DNA of 64,000 nt from Combretum micranthum (taxonomy: Eukaryota > Streptophyta > Magnoliopsida > Myrtales > Combretaceae). A model generated the notes under the pieces. That model had not been told where the DNA came from and did no database searches. It worked only from the letters and a program-made list of their open reading frames with translations. Below are positions 12,906 through 24,540 of this stretch, one piece after another. How positions within the stretch are numbered: position 1 is the first letter of the stretch; every line of letters begins with the position of its first letter. The position numbers and the translations under genes are program-made. The stretch spans positions 434,001 through 498,000 of the forward strand of contig JAMXBD010000168.1 of the NCBI GenBank assembly GCA_024138025.1, read 5' to 3'.

Positions 12906-13673
12906 TAGACATAGGCACGATTCGGTTTCGAAGTGGAACCATCACCGGCGGTTCTAGAACTGGAACCGGACCGTTTGGATAGTACTAGAACTAGCTAAGA
13001 AACTGCCGGTTTTTCGATTCCTAAATGGTTCTAGGTCTAAAACCAGATGGAATCACCATTTCCATTAAAAAAAAAAGAAAATAATTATGTAAAAAAATTT
13101 AAAAAATTATATTAAATATATAATTATTAATGTTTACACTATTTCATATGAATAGTAAAATTTATTACCAATTTACAATATTTAATATTTTATTATCAAT
13201 AATACAAATAAACATAACTTAAAATTATAAATAAATTAGTTTACATAAACTTATCCTAAAAACATAATTCATTCTTTAATAACGTGAGACTATTTTTTGT
13301 ATTACAATTTTCTTATTATCCTCTACAGTATTTTACGACCTCATATTACTAATTATAATTAATATTAATTGTATTTATATATAAATAGATGCGCATTCTA
13401 AAAAATTAGAAATTTTGGCTAAATAATTTAATACTTTTAGACCAAATAAATAATTTTTTTGGAGTTTAAAATTTATTTTATTAAAATATAAAATTTATTT
13501 TTTACTTAAAAAATACGGTTCCGCGGTTCCAAAATAGAAACCGGAAACCACCAGTTTTATAAAACCAGACCGGAACTGTGGGAGACAGGTTCCAGTTCGA
13601 TTCCTCATTTTCAAGACCCGAAGCGACGGTTCCGGTTACAGTTTAGTTTTGTTCTGGAACCTGACGATGTCTA
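12906..13673. mobile_element. hAT-type MITE, copy 2 (768 bp)
   Basis: The left end is TAGACATAGGCACGATTCGG and the right end CTGACGATGTCTA. Both flanks carry CTTCCAAC (12898-12905 and 13674-13681), a perfect 8-bp target duplication. Subterminal GGTTCC/GGAACC clusters and the AT-rich core are shared with copy 1. No coding capacity. The perfect 8-bp duplication supports hAT and suggests a younger insertion than copy 1. Confidence 0.85.
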
Positions 13674-14451
13674 CTTCCAACTTTCATCAATTTAATCTTT
13701 GCTAAACAACATTTAAGAAACCTTATTTTGATAACTAGATTCAAATTTTTGCAAATTTTTAGCAATTTAATGTTGTATCTTTAGATTTTGGAAATTTTTT
13801 GCAAGTTTTTCCTATTATCACATTAACGAAATAAATGTACATCAACTACTATTTAATAGAGATACTAAATACACATACAGTCATTGATTTGTCAAAATAT
13901 AAATATTAAATATTAAATTGCTAAAAATTGAAACTGGAAACTTGGAATCTCATTATCCCATGATATCATAGATAATAAATGAATGGTTAGTTTTATAAGA
14001 AAAAAAAATAACATCATAATAATGTTATGAGTTTTCTAAAATAATTTGAGCAATTTCTAACTGTTAAGTAGTAAACTAAGAGTCAAATTTGTTGTGGGTG
14101 ATTATACTATTTCTTATATATAATTTGTTTTCCTTGCTAGTTCAATGGGTTTTGTTTTATTAGGAAAAGTTCTATCCCTTTAGGGATATTTGATGCCTCA
14201 ATACATTGTGTGTTTATTCTTATGGCTTTTCTACCCAAACTCTCTATCAGTCATTTATCTTATATTGATCAATCAATCTTGATGTAATTATAGTTCATTA
14301 AATAACATTCATCTTGTCTAATAAAAGATAGTAGATTAAAAGAAATTGAAAAGACCAAAATTGAGAGAATTCAATTCATGCTAAGATTTTTTACTCATGA
14401 AGCTTGCTATTTTATTATTTTTATATTTATATTTATATATTACAAAAGAAG
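13674..14451. other. Intergenic AT-rich DNA
   Basis: No gene or recognisable element is seen. AAATTTTTGCAA-type phrases recur around 13745-13810. It ends at the target site of the copia element. Confidence 0.6.
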
Positions 14452-15434
14452 TGTTGGGGTTATAAATCCAACTCATATGAGTCTATAATCAAAGGGAGCC
14501 TAAAGATATATCGGATATATATTTAGAAGACTTTGGAATCAAAGTAAGAATGGACCAGTATGTATGTACAAGGAAATCCTAAATAAATGGTTGTATATAT
14601 TCAGAAGACATTCAAATCAAAGGCATCCTAAGTATAAGACATATACTTGGAAGAGGAATTGAAGATAAGGAGATTTTGTGCAAAACAAAGGAGTTGGTGA
14701 TGTACACCTACAAATTGGAAGCTCACCCTTGAATGTAATAACTCGGCCTTCAATTTCGAGAATTCTTGTCGAGAGTTGCAAATAGGATACACCGGCGTGA
14801 ATGCTGCCAGTGTTAAGGTCTACACCACTGACGTAGCGTAGGTACACCGCCAATATTGATCCAACATACGTTGTTTTAGAACTGTGGTGTTTTCTACACC
14901 ATCCCTACGCCGCCAGCTTACTTTTATCACATGCCAACTTATGTATGTCTATTGGTATTTCCTTTGTTTTATATATATTTTTTTCTTATTGTCCTAGAGT
15001 TTTGGGTGAATAAGTGATGTGCTTCTTTTCAAGCCTAGATAGAGAGATCTAGAGAGAGAAAGAAAGAAAAGTGAGGGAAATCCTAGAGTGAGAAACACTA
15101 GAGGAGAAAATCTTATTCTTGTTATAATCCACCAGTTGTGGTGAAGAATTATGAGATCCACTAGACAGATATAGTGAGGAAAACTCTATTGTAATCCTAT
15201 TATATTATTTATAGTAGAATATTTGAGCTACTAGTCCCGTGGTTTTTCCCTAATTGGGTTTTTCGCGTTAAATCCTGGTGTTATTTGTTTTACTTTTTCC
15301 ACATTGTTTTATTGTTTATAGCATTTGGTAAGAGGATATTTAATCTCTAATAGTAAGTTGATTAACATTGTTTGATTAATCAAGTTTTCCTATTTATTAT
15401 CGTGATTAGAAATTAGGGCATTTTCTCCTTAAAA
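14452..15434 (+). repeat. 5' LTR of copia element
   Basis: It starts TGTTGGGGTTATAA and ends near CTCCTTAAAA; the 3' LTR ends CTCCTAACA, so this end has decayed. It shares long stretches with 21644-22600, including the 'aagccgaga'-like and 'agagagaaag' purine-rich parts and the 'gttgattaa..ttgtttgattaatcaagttttcct' region. The many differences imply an old insertion. Confidence 0.8.
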
Positions 15435-15435
15435 A

Positions 15436-15450
15436 GGGTATCAAAGCCCA
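15436..15450 (+). other. Primer binding site of copia element
   Basis: GGTATCAAAGCCC lies directly after the 5' LTR. It is one base off the canonical initiator-Met tRNA complement TGGTATCAGAGC, the usual primer site of copia elements. Confidence 0.6.
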
Positions 15451-15488
15451 AGTTTTCAAAAAGAAATAGGGTTTATTGTAGCGCACAT

Positions 15489-16297
15489 ATGGTAGAATCA
15501 TCAAGTATGATGATCAAACTGAATTATATTGCAAAGATCTATATTTTTCTTTGGGTGGTGATTCTGCAAAGCCACAGGCCAAATCTAATGCTGATTGAAT
15601 ATCATGTATAGGAAAACTGTCAATTATACTTGACAATTGGTGAATCACAATGTTTATCACCATGTGGCCTAAGAAACGAGAGCAGATGTCCTATGTAGGA
15701 AGTTAGAATCCATGTATGAAAGGTAGACAGCTTTGAATAAAACCACCTTGATTAGGAGAGTTGTAAATATAAAATACAGGGATGGATCCAATATGGTAGA
15801 GCACTTGAATGATTTTCAATGGCTAGTGAATCGAATCAGTTGTCTGCCATGAAGCTGGTACTTGATGATAGATCTAAGTATTGTTGTTGCTGAGCTCCTT
15901 ACCTGATAGTTGGGAGATACTGGTTATGTCAATTAGTAACTCTTTCCCAGAGGGAACACACACCCTTGCAATGGTGAAGGATCGCCTGATGAATGAAGAG
16001 GTTAGGAGGAAGGATATTGACACGGGATCTAACTCTAGGGCACTTGTTACGAGTAAGCTAGAAAGGAATGGTAGAAGCTGGTATAGAAGATCATCTAATG
16101 AAAATGGTGGATCTGAGAAATCCAAGGGAAGATCTAATTCAAGAGAAAAGAAAAATTTTAAATGCTACTATTGTGACAAGTTGGGTCACATGAAGCAAGA
16201 GTACAAACTCTGGAAGAAAGAGAAAGGTAAATGTAAAGAAAAGGATGTAGACACAACTGTAACAGCAGCAGATGATGACGAGATCATCGTTGCTTAG
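15489..16297 (+). pseudogene. Copia gag remnant
   Basis: Coding traces begin near the ATG at 15489 and are interrupted by stops, for example MYER followed by TAG where Gln is expected, then TALNKTTLIRRVVNIKYRD, MVEHLNDFQWLVNRIS, and LLSSLPDSWEILVMSISNS. The uninterrupted part is 15881-16297. A retroviral-type zinc knuckle follows, CYYCDKLGHMKQEYK. The last metal-binding Cys of C-x2-C-x4-H-x4-C is replaced by Tyr, consistent with a TGC to TAC change. Gag would package the element's RNA. The stops and the broken knuckle mean it is not functional. Confidence 0.8.
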
Positions 16298-16789
16298 GAT
16301 GAGAAGTGTGTTAGCCCTGCAAGTCATGATGATGATTGGGTTATTGATTTCTATGCCTCCTTCCATGTGACATCACGTGGTGAGTTCTTCTCAACCTACA
16401 TTACTGGAAATTTTGGTAATGTTAGGATAGGAAATGATGGCAAATCCAGGATTGTTGGAATTGGAAACATAGTTTTAAAGACTAGCACAAGTTGCAGGCT
16501 CATTCTCAGAGATATCATATATGTTCCAAATATCTGCCTTAACCTTATTTCTGTAAGAAAGCTTGATGATGATGGCTATAGTAGCTACTTTGGTGAAGGA
16601 AGCTGGAAGCTCACCAAGGGTTCTCTCATTATGGTAAATGGAAAGAAGAAGAATACCCTTTACTTAATGTTAACAAAGCTAAGTAAAGGAGATGTGAATC
16701 ATGTACTCTCATATGGAGGTTCTAATAATGGCAGAAATGGGGGAGATTCAGTTAAAGAATCCCAAAACCTCATCAACAGTTCAAGATGA
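16298..16789 (+). pseudogene. Copia protease / pre-integrase remnant
   Basis: After a TAG at 16295 the frame continues DEKCVSPASHDDDWVIDFYASFHVTSRGEFF. In copia proteins this site reads DSGAS, the aspartic protease motif. Here it is DFYAS, so the catalytic triplet is lost. Then follow VRIGNDGKSRIVGIGNI, LRDIIYVPNICLNLISVRKL and GSWKLTKGSLIMVNGKK, all typical of copia sequence between protease and integrase. The coding stops at 16789. The integrase core is absent. Confidence 0.8.
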
Positions 16790-16794
16790 GAAGA

Positions 16795-16987
16795 TCTATA
16801 AAAGATAGAAGACCACCAATTAGATTTAGTCTAGATGAGTATGAACTCACTAATGGGGAGAATTGGATGGTTATCAGAAAGCCATGGGAAATGAGAAGAA
16901 GTCAAGAAAGGTTAGAGCCATGCAAGATGGATTGAAATCCTTACATGAGAATAAGAAAATTGACTTGGTGAAACTGCTAAGAGCAAG
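16795..16987 (+). pseudogene. Start of copia reverse transcriptase, truncated
   Basis: Broken frames give RSIKDRRPPIRFSLDEYEL, then KAMQDGLKSLHENKKIDLVK, which matches the beginning of the copia RT region (AMQ..E...L..N.T..LV.LP). It is cut at 16987 by the giant LTR. On the far side (21474-21520) the frame resumes as GPLKNR-stop-VFRVKTS, where the stop replaces the conserved Trp. The rest of RT and RNase H is missing. Confidence 0.7.
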
Positions 16988-17321
16988 TGTCACACCCCGA
17001 AGGATATCCTAAACGTGGCAGTCCACCATACACAATATTAAAGCCTAGGAATTACCGTCTCAGTCACGCGAAGGCTTCCATACTATGTACAAGGCGTCTA
17101 ACACATAGAGAAAACACATCGGAGTGATACATCTTATATTGATACAACTTGAGTAACAATGTAACGGAAATACAATTCACTATACTTCATATACAAATCA
17201 CTATACTTCAATTTCAATTCATTAAAAGATTTCACTACATAATCTATTACAAAACATTTCACAAAAAGTAGCTAATATCTTCAAGCATTCTTACTTCCTA
17301 CCGAAATCCCGAAGTTATATT

Positions 17322-17366
17322 CGGCTCCAACCATCTTGGTCCCCAAGTAGCATCCTCCCGTTAACC
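17322..17366 (-). other. Conserved exon-like island in giant LTR
   Basis: On the minus strand a splice-acceptor-like AACAG at about 17366 is followed about 20 bases on by TGGGGACC, two variable bases, then GATGGTTGGAG. The inverted copy has the same arrangement at 59161-59206. The surrounding sequence is less conserved. Confidence 0.45.
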
Positions 17367-18759
17367 TGTTTATTCAAACATCTATTGGGGTATAAGCTAC
17401 ACTAGCTTAGTGAAAGTTCTCTTAATTTCATACCATAACAAGCAAGTTATAATTCATCCATATGCTATGCATGAACAAACACATGAGCAGACAAGCATAT
17501 GACTTTCTAGTAGCCATATGTGAATGGATTTACGCCCTCCATTCAGGGTGGGGATGGTCCATAACACATGCAACCATAATTCCAATCTTGAGTGGGGTGG
17601 TCCATAAGTAATGCAACCATAACCCCAATCTCTTTCTCTTGATTGTACAACCTCTGTTATTTTATTGTGATGGTTTTATGTGTCTACCCCACATCCGTTA
17701 ACTTAAGCGATCTCAAATCCTTAATGTTAACATAAGCCCCCTCGCCTATCCGCTAATACTCTTTTGTCCCACCAAAGGTATATCAACCAATGCAATGTGA
17801 CTCAGTACGTGATATGCATGTACAGTTTATTCATAATCGTGGTCTGTTGATTATGTAGGTTAAGAGCAATCATAGAGAATTTCAAACAATTCGAGTCTAT
17901 GCTAACTCATATAATGATCTTACAACAAGTCTCGCCTCAATATATTTATCATTCATTCAACCAAGATTATATCACAACTCATCACAATTTTTATCTTTTC
18001 CTAATTCTAATGCAACTAGCTACAAGCACAATCAAGCTAACAAAATAAGAGAAAACTCACTCGACCATTGGATCACCGGTCTCTTAGTAAAGATAATCCA
18101 GTGGTATGGAATCGTCAATAGTCATCTAAAAAGGAAGAAATACCCTAATAAGTATTTCATCACTTAACTAATCCAAACTATCTTATACAAACCATCAAAT
18201 TCGTAATTCTCGTCCTAAGGGAATTTCAACTTAAACGGCCATAACTTGGTCGTTTTAACTCGGAATTTAGAAAATTATATATCGATTTCTATCTATTTCG
18301 AAAGATCTATCTAATTAATAATATTATTTCAAGTTTTGAAAATATTTAGGTCACAAAGCAGAGGGATCATATTTGATCAACGATCTCCATTTCCAAAAAA
18401 TAGTTTTGTAATTGCTTGAAATGTTCCTATTTGATAATTCAAGAATACATGAAATATGAATTATTTCCTAACATGAATGACAGGTGATGAGTTTAATGTA
18501 TGCATGATCTTGATGATTTTTGCTAAAAGAAAATTTTATAACTTTTTATTTTGTAAGACCACAATAACAACTACTTATAAAAAAATCTAGTTTTTCTAAC
18601 TTTGACATCACACTAGTGTTTTGGAATACATTCTTAGGAATTTCTAGTTATCTTGGTTAAAATTGAGTCTTCATAACATATACTACCTAAGGCCTTCATT
18701 TTTACACAAAAATTTGTATTTTTCATTTTGCAAATATGTTTTCAAATAGGATTTACTCA

Positions 18760-19470
18760 AAAATTCAAATTTTTAGAAATCCACTTTTTAAATGATTCCT
18801 TTAGGAAAAACTTGTTTAATGCATTAAAATTTAAGGCTTTACTATACCTACTACTTAAGGACTTCATTTAATAAATAAAACTTTTATTTCAAACTTGGAT
18901 AATAGGTGTTTTCATGGACATCATCCAAAGTTACGAATTTTACAAGTTGACTACTAACTCAAAATTTTCCATATTAATTCTACTTCTTGTTTTACACACT
19001 GATCTCATCAAAAATCATTTCAACTTGTAAAAATCACTACTTAATGATACCTATTATCTATACCCTTCATTTTTCACATAAAACATGAGTTTTTGAGTTG
19101 ATAAATGGGTTTTTAAAATTGGTCTTGGTTGAAATCCGAATTTACCAAATTTATTTTTGCACATATCTTTTGATAAAATCCATCTAAACTTAGGAAAAAT
19201 CATCCTTTACATATCCTATCTTAAGAGTCTTCCATTTCTTGAATAAAATCTTCATTTTTGAGTTGTAAAACATGTTTTTAAACTATGCCTTGGCCAAAAT
19301 TCGAAGTTGAGATTTTTATTTTGAAAATCACTTTTGATTCTTGCAAAAAGAAGTCTTGATGATATACATCCACTAAACCTTCATTTTCTCAACTAAAACT
19401 CCCATTTTGAGACTTGAAAGAGGGTTTTTAAATATAGGTTTTGTCAAGATACGAATTTTACTATTTTTAT
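18760..19470 (-). repeat. Degenerate ~175-bp tandem units in giant LTR
   Basis: Phrases equivalent to CAAAATTCGGATTT recur in reverse complement near 18770, 18940, 19135, 19300 and 19450, about 150-195 bases apart. Each is followed by runs like 'aaaaactcattttca'. The array is longer in the copy at 54072. Confidence 0.5.
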
Positions 19471-21628
19471 TCAAGTTCAAATCTAAGATATACACATAAT
19501 ATGAACATGAATATAAAAGAAATGCATGGTAGTGAACTATAAACTCATAGATCTAAACATAAACATAATCAAAGCTACATAAAAAGCTAGATCTACAAAA
19601 TATAACTACTTCTAGCAAGAAAATAATAATATTACAAGAGAGTACTCATGGATAAGAGGAGTGTTTCATTTTGGCATCATCATCCTTAGCTTTTAAGCTT
19701 ATGGAAGGTCATTTGATGCATGAAACTCTCACTATACTTTACCTATATCCTCTATGGAAGCTTTGGACAAGAGTTTTATCTAAGAATCTTCAAGAAATAT
19801 GTGTGGGAGCTCAAAGAAGGAATGGGTTCTTGTGAGAACAAGAGAAATGAAGAAAGAAAGAAAAGAAAAACAGAGGAAAAGTGTAAAGAATGACAAAGGG
19901 TTAAAGGTGTAAATGAAAAAAAAGAGATGGAATGAGTTAAAGACTCATTAAATGAAGTAAAAATAAATAAACAGGCAGCAAATACAACTCCAAGGCTGAC
20001 GTGAAAGTAGGGAGGAGAGAGGGAGGGAATTTGGTTTGTTTTTAACTTGAAATTGTAATGTGTAATTAATGTGTAAGTATAGCTTCTTGAAGAAGGATTG
20101 AAATAGGGTTATTTTAATTAATTTTTGGAGTATTTCAAGAGACAAGGCAGCCATAAAGAAGAGAAAAATCTGCCATGAAGTGATATAATAAAGTGTAGAA
20201 AGACTGAAGTGAAAAAGAAGTGATGTGTGAAAGGTGTACTTGAAGGTATGGATTGTAAGAGTACTTTCTTAATAAAATAAAATAAAAATGAGAAAAATAT
20301 AGAAAATATATTCCAAATATTTGTAGAAGATTTTTCATAACTTAAATAAGATAATTAATTAATTTATTTTAGTGAATTATCAAATAAGTTACCGGTATGA
20401 TCAAAATACGCAAATATGAGCTATAAATTATATTTTTATAACCTGAAAAATTCTAAAAAATTATTTTATGAAATTAAAAATATTTTTCAAATATTTTCAA
20501 ATTATTAAATTAATTTATTTTATTTTTAGCATCGGATTTTAAACAGAAACTGATCCCGTAAAAACCCTAAACGAACTAAATTTTGGAAAAACAAAATTTT
20601 CTATAATATATAAAATATTTATCTAAAAATATAAGGGTTTATAAGAATAATAAAATCATGTAATAAATATTAATGAATAGTTTCAAAAGACTAGTTAATT
20701 ACCGGTAGTAATTAAATACGAATATAATTGCAAAATCATATATTTTTAATTATCAAAAAATTATAAAACTGATATTTTAGAAATCCTTATGAAAATACAA
20801 ATCTAACGGTGCTAATGGTATATTTTTTATATCTCGAGCCCCAGAATACGCTTTTCGAAGTCTGTATCCGAACGGGTTCAAAATAGGTAAAAAATTTACC
20901 AATCTGATATTTTTAAGCGACCTTATATTACTACGAGCTATTCTACACACTTAAACTACACCTCAGCTTTTAGGGTTAAGGGTGCGAGATTGCCGAACTT
21001 AAACTACTGTATTCCACTTAAGGTTTCCAGGTGGTTTTCTGATTTAGATCTTTGTCAATTTGGAAACTGACGTTTTATGTTTATAAAACATATTTAGTTT
21101 GAGATAATTATTTTAAATTTTATTTTTGTAAGTATTTAATATCTTAACGTTTTCGAAATTCTTGAATTGAGTTTTATTTCTGAAAGTTTCATCATTATTT
21201 ACTTTTTAATAATTTGTTTTTGGGTTCTATATTACTCAATTTTATAAGTTAGAGTTACGTATAGAATTTGTCATACGTAGTAACTTTGGATTTGAAATAT
21301 GTTGAGTTCTTATTTTATTTTTAAGGATTCTTATTTTTCTTAAGATTAAGAAATTTCTGGATTCGTTCGTGATTTAGGACTAATCAAAGTTCGATTTTAA
21401 TTTGGAGTGATTTTTAGGATTTATTTTTGAAGTTCATTTTAGAATTATTTACTGAAATTTTCCGGGGCTTACGGCAAAGGACCTCTAAAGAACAGATAGG
21501 TGTTCAGAGTGAAGACTAGTGATAAGAGCTCATAATCAAGAAACAAGACAAAAGCTGATTATGAAAGGTTTCGGTTTAAGAAAAGGTACCACACGAAGGT
21601 AGTAGGATTGGCGATATCCCTTATATAA

Positions 21629-21643
21629 GTTGGAGGGGGAGAT
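21629..21643 (+). other. Polypurine tract of copia element
   Basis: TTGGAGGGGGAGAT directly precedes the TGTTGGGG start of the 3' LTR, the expected site for plus-strand priming. Confidence 0.75.
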
Positions 21644-22600
21644 TGTTGGGGTCATATACTCAACTCATATGGGTCTATAAGCAAATGGAGCCTACATATA
21701 TCAGATATATATTTAGAAGACTTTGGAATCAAAGTAGGAATAAATCAATATGCTTGTACAAAGAAATCCTAAATATATGGTTTTATATATTTAGAGGACA
21801 TTCAAATAAAGGATATCCTAAGTATAGGACATATACTTGGAAGAGGAATTGAAGATAAGGAGATTTTGTGCAAAACAAAGGAGTTGGTAATGTATACCTG
21901 CAAATTGGAAGCTCAAACCCGTCGGCCTTCAATTTCAAGAGAGTTGCAAACAAGGTGCACCGACGTAAACGCCGCCAGTATTGAGGTCTATACCGCCGAT
22001 GTAGGGCAAGTATACCACCGGCGTTGAGTTAGCATACATTGTTCCAAAACTATGGCATTTTCTATACCGCCCCTACACCGCCAGTTTACTTTTATTATGT
22101 GCCAGCTTATGTATGTCCATTGATATTCCCTTTGTTTTACATACATATTCTTCGTATTGTCCTAGGGTTTTGGGTGAACAAGTGGTGTGCCTCTTCTCAA
22201 GCCTAGATAGAGAGGTCTAGAGAGAGAAAGAGAGAAGTGAGGGAAATCCGAAATTGAGAAACTCTAGAAGAGAAAATCTTATTCATGTTGCAATCTACCA
22301 GTTGTGGTAAAGAATTGTGAGATCCACTAAATAGATCTAGTAAGGAAAACTTTATTGTAATCCCATTATATTGTTTATAATGGAAGGTTTGAGCACTACT
22401 AGTTCTGTGGTTTTTCTCGCATTGGGTTTTCCATATTAAATATTGGTGTTATCTGCTCTATTTTTCCACAATGTTTTATTATTCATCGCATTTAGTAAGA
22501 GAAGATTTAATCTCTAATCACAAGTTGATTAAAATTGTTTGATTAATCAAGTTTTCCTAGTTGTTATCATGATTAGAAATTAGTGCGTCTTCTCCTAACA
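21644..22600 (+). repeat. 3' LTR of copia element
   Basis: It starts TGTTGGGGTCATATA and ends CTCCTAACA, followed by the AGAAG target duplication at 22601-22605. It is collinear with the 5' LTR at 14452-15434. Confidence 0.85.
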
Positions 22601-22987
22601 AGAAGTTGATTTCGTTATTAATATCTTGTAGTTCGACAAGTAAGAATACAGTTTTCAGTGGTGATCGAAGATGTTCTTGATTTTCCAGTCCCTCTAAAAT
22701 ACAAGGATAATGATAAAACAAGATGCTATTTTTACACCAGAAATTATAAATTTTTTTTAATAAAAAGTTAGAAGACAACATTTTTTTTAAATATATTAAA
22801 GGATAAATATCAAATCCACTTTTTATATTTTATAAAATATAGAATTAAATATCTGAATTTTGATTTAATTGATTCAAAATGCTTCATACTCATTTATGGT
22901 ATCTCTATTATATCTTTTAGGTCTATTTGCAGAGTCTTGGACCAATATCAAAATCATCTTTGTACCTTGGCTCCTTACTATAAATCC
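22601..22987. other. Intergenic AT-rich DNA
   Basis: A short spacer between the copia element and the TRIM. No gene is seen. The minus-strand ORF at 22557-22781 straddles the LTR end and has no domain. Confidence 0.6.
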
Positions 22988-23610
22988 TGTTACGGTATAA
23001 GTGTGAGGTTAAAAAAATTATATATGAGAAATATAAGAATTATGTGAAGGGTTTATAAGAAGTAAGATTCGTTAACTTAACACATCAAGGTATTTGGTTA
23101 TAGATGATGTCAAACCCATTAGTGTATCCTTTCATAAGGTCCGTTTAAAGAATTTATCGTCATTGAAGGCTTCCTCTCTTAACAATTGGTATCAGAGCCG
23201 ATGGATCGACTGGAAAACTCTCATGGTTGGCCCTATATGTGGAAAGAAGAGTTTTGTGGTGTAACCATTTGTGATACCCTTCATGTATGGTGAGTGGATG
23301 GGGAGTGCAACACTCATAAAGCGGGTTTAGTAGAGTCAATTTGACAAGCTCTTATAGAGGGGGGGTATGACCTAGCCTATTGCAGAGACTCACGCTTGAG
23401 GGGGAGATTGTTTAGAATGTAAGTGTGAGGTTGAAAAAAATCTCACATAGGAAATATGAGACTTATGTGAAGGGTTTATAAGAGAGAAGACTCATTAACT
23501 TAATAACTTAAGGTATTGAGTTGTAGATAGTGTCAAACTCATAAATATATTCCTTCATAAGGTCCTTTTGAAGAATTTCTCCCCATTAAATGCTTCCTCC
23601 TCTCTTAACA
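22988..23610 (+). mobile_element. Complete TRIM element (623 bp), perfect TSD
   Basis: Two short direct terminal repeats, 22988-23184 (197 bp) and 23409-23610 (202 bp), both start TGTT and end CTCTTAACA. Between them are a perfect tRNA-iMet primer site (TGGTATCAGAGCC at 23187-23199) and a polypurine tract (TTGAGGGGGAGAT, ending at 23408). The flanks carry a perfect 5-bp duplication AATCC (22983-22987 and 23611-23615). The 224-bp interior has no coding capacity. This is the definition of a terminal-repeat retrotransposon in miniature, moved by proteins of another element. Confidence 0.92.
23187..23199 (+). other. Primer binding site of TRIM
   Basis: TGGTATCAGAGCC, two bases after the left LTR, matches the initiator-Met tRNA 3' end exactly as far as the usual motif extends. 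Confidence 0.85.
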
Positions 23611-23615
23611 AATCC

Positions 23616-24540
23616 AAGTGTTTCATATGAAGTAATCACTGAAAAATTAAATTGAAAAGAATAAGCAAAAAATTTAAAAGAACACAACCATCTTCCTTTA
23701 CCAAGCCACTAGATCGAGTTGCATCTTCATCAAACAAAGAAACCGACAAATGACAGTTATTAACCCAGCTTCACGTCTCCACCATGTGAACCATCAACAT
23801 GCAACACCAATAGAGCCGAAACTCATTCATCAAATCCATCGTCATCAGCCTGTGCAAAAAGCTTAATTAGATCAAATCAAAGTTTAAATAATTAATTTTA
23901 TATTTTTTAAAATTTTAGATAAAAATATATAATATATATTAAATATTATTTTTAATTAAAATTTGACTTATAACATTTATTTGATTCGATGGAATAGTAT
24001 GGAAAAAAGCATACAAATGGTGGACAAAAATCTTACATAACATATATGAGGGAGTTTTTATGATCCTATCAATAGAAACATCTATTCAACTATCTAATCA
24101 TTAAAATAAATATAGTAAATAAAGTATTAACTATTTTAGTTATTCGATCACGATTTTGTATAATGAGAGCCGTTAGATAGTGACGAGACTGGTCTATTAA
24201 AATTAATAATGGGACCATAGAATATTCCAATAACTCAAAATGTTGGGGTAAAAACATATATAAGGCTTGTGTAAAAAATAATTATCAAGATATAATTTAT
24301 TTAAAAATAATTATCAAAATACTTCCCAAAATTGCTTTTACTACTCAAGATATGTCAAGTTTATATGTAAATCACATTTTAAAAATACTATATCATGTTT
24401 TAGTACCATACCTAAATCGTGATTACTAAACAAGATATAAATTTTTGCGTGTAAATTGCAATTTAAATTTGTGGTCACGATATAGGGGTGTAGAAAAAAG
24501 AGTTGTATAAATCGCTTTTATTAATACCGTCAACCCTCTT
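23616..24540. other. Intergenic DNA with one copy of a dispersed repeat
   Basis: No gene is visible. The part at about 24055-24236 resembles 28268-28470 (see those entries). The rest is AT-rich, with 'aaatcacattttaaaaata'-type phrases at 24375-24490 similar in style to the palindromic array near 49 kb. Confidence 0.5.
24055..24236 (+). repeat. Dispersed ~180-bp repeat, copy 1
   Basis: It shares with 28268-28470 the ordered phrases ATCTAA-CATTAAAATAAATATA, TTTTAGT-ATTCGATCACGA, a CCGTT-GAT motif, and AAAATTAAT followed by GACC-TAGAAT. Similarity is roughly two-thirds to three-quarters by eye. No terminal structure is clear, so the element class is unknown. Confidence 0.6.

Larger units (their letters stand above)
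16988..21473 (-). mobile_element. Giant solo LTR, reverse orientation, 4.5 kb
   Basis: On the plus strand it begins TGTCACACCCCGAA and ends TTTTCCGGGGCTTACG, i.e. the reverse complement of the TGTAAGCCC..GGGGTGTGACA layout. It splits the copia RT codons and is flanked by GCAAG (16983-16987) and GCAAA (21474-21478), a 4 of 5 match. Undisturbed RT would read GCAAAGG, so the left copy mutated. Almost the whole length matches 54072-59413 in inverted orientation, including the 5' 150 bases and the run at 17130-17200. No gag or pol is present. Internal degenerate repeats lie at 18760-19470. Confidence 0.8.
14452..22600 (+). mobile_element. Degenerate Ty1/copia retrotransposon with nested LTR
   Basis: The element is bounded by two LTRs, both beginning TGTTGGGGT, and flanked by a perfect 5-bp duplication AGAAG (14447-14451 and 22601-22605). 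Order inside: 5' LTR, tRNA-Met-like primer site, gag, protease, a short piece of reverse transcriptase, the foreign giant LTR (16988-21473), a few more pol codons, a polypurine tract (TTGGAGGGGGAGAT, ending at 21643) and the 3' LTR. The gag-protease-RT order with the integrase region missing identifies copia. Most of pol is deleted and several in-frame stops are visible, so it is dead. Without the insert it would be about 3.7 kb. Confidence 0.85.

Noticed and set aside
15874..16366. Minus-strand ORFs of 75-83 codons
   Set aside because: They are antisense shadows of the copia gag and protease.
23187..23199. tRNA gene fragment (TGGTATCAGAGCC)
   Set aside because: Its position two bases after an LTR shows it is the primer site of the TRIM, not a tRNA gene.
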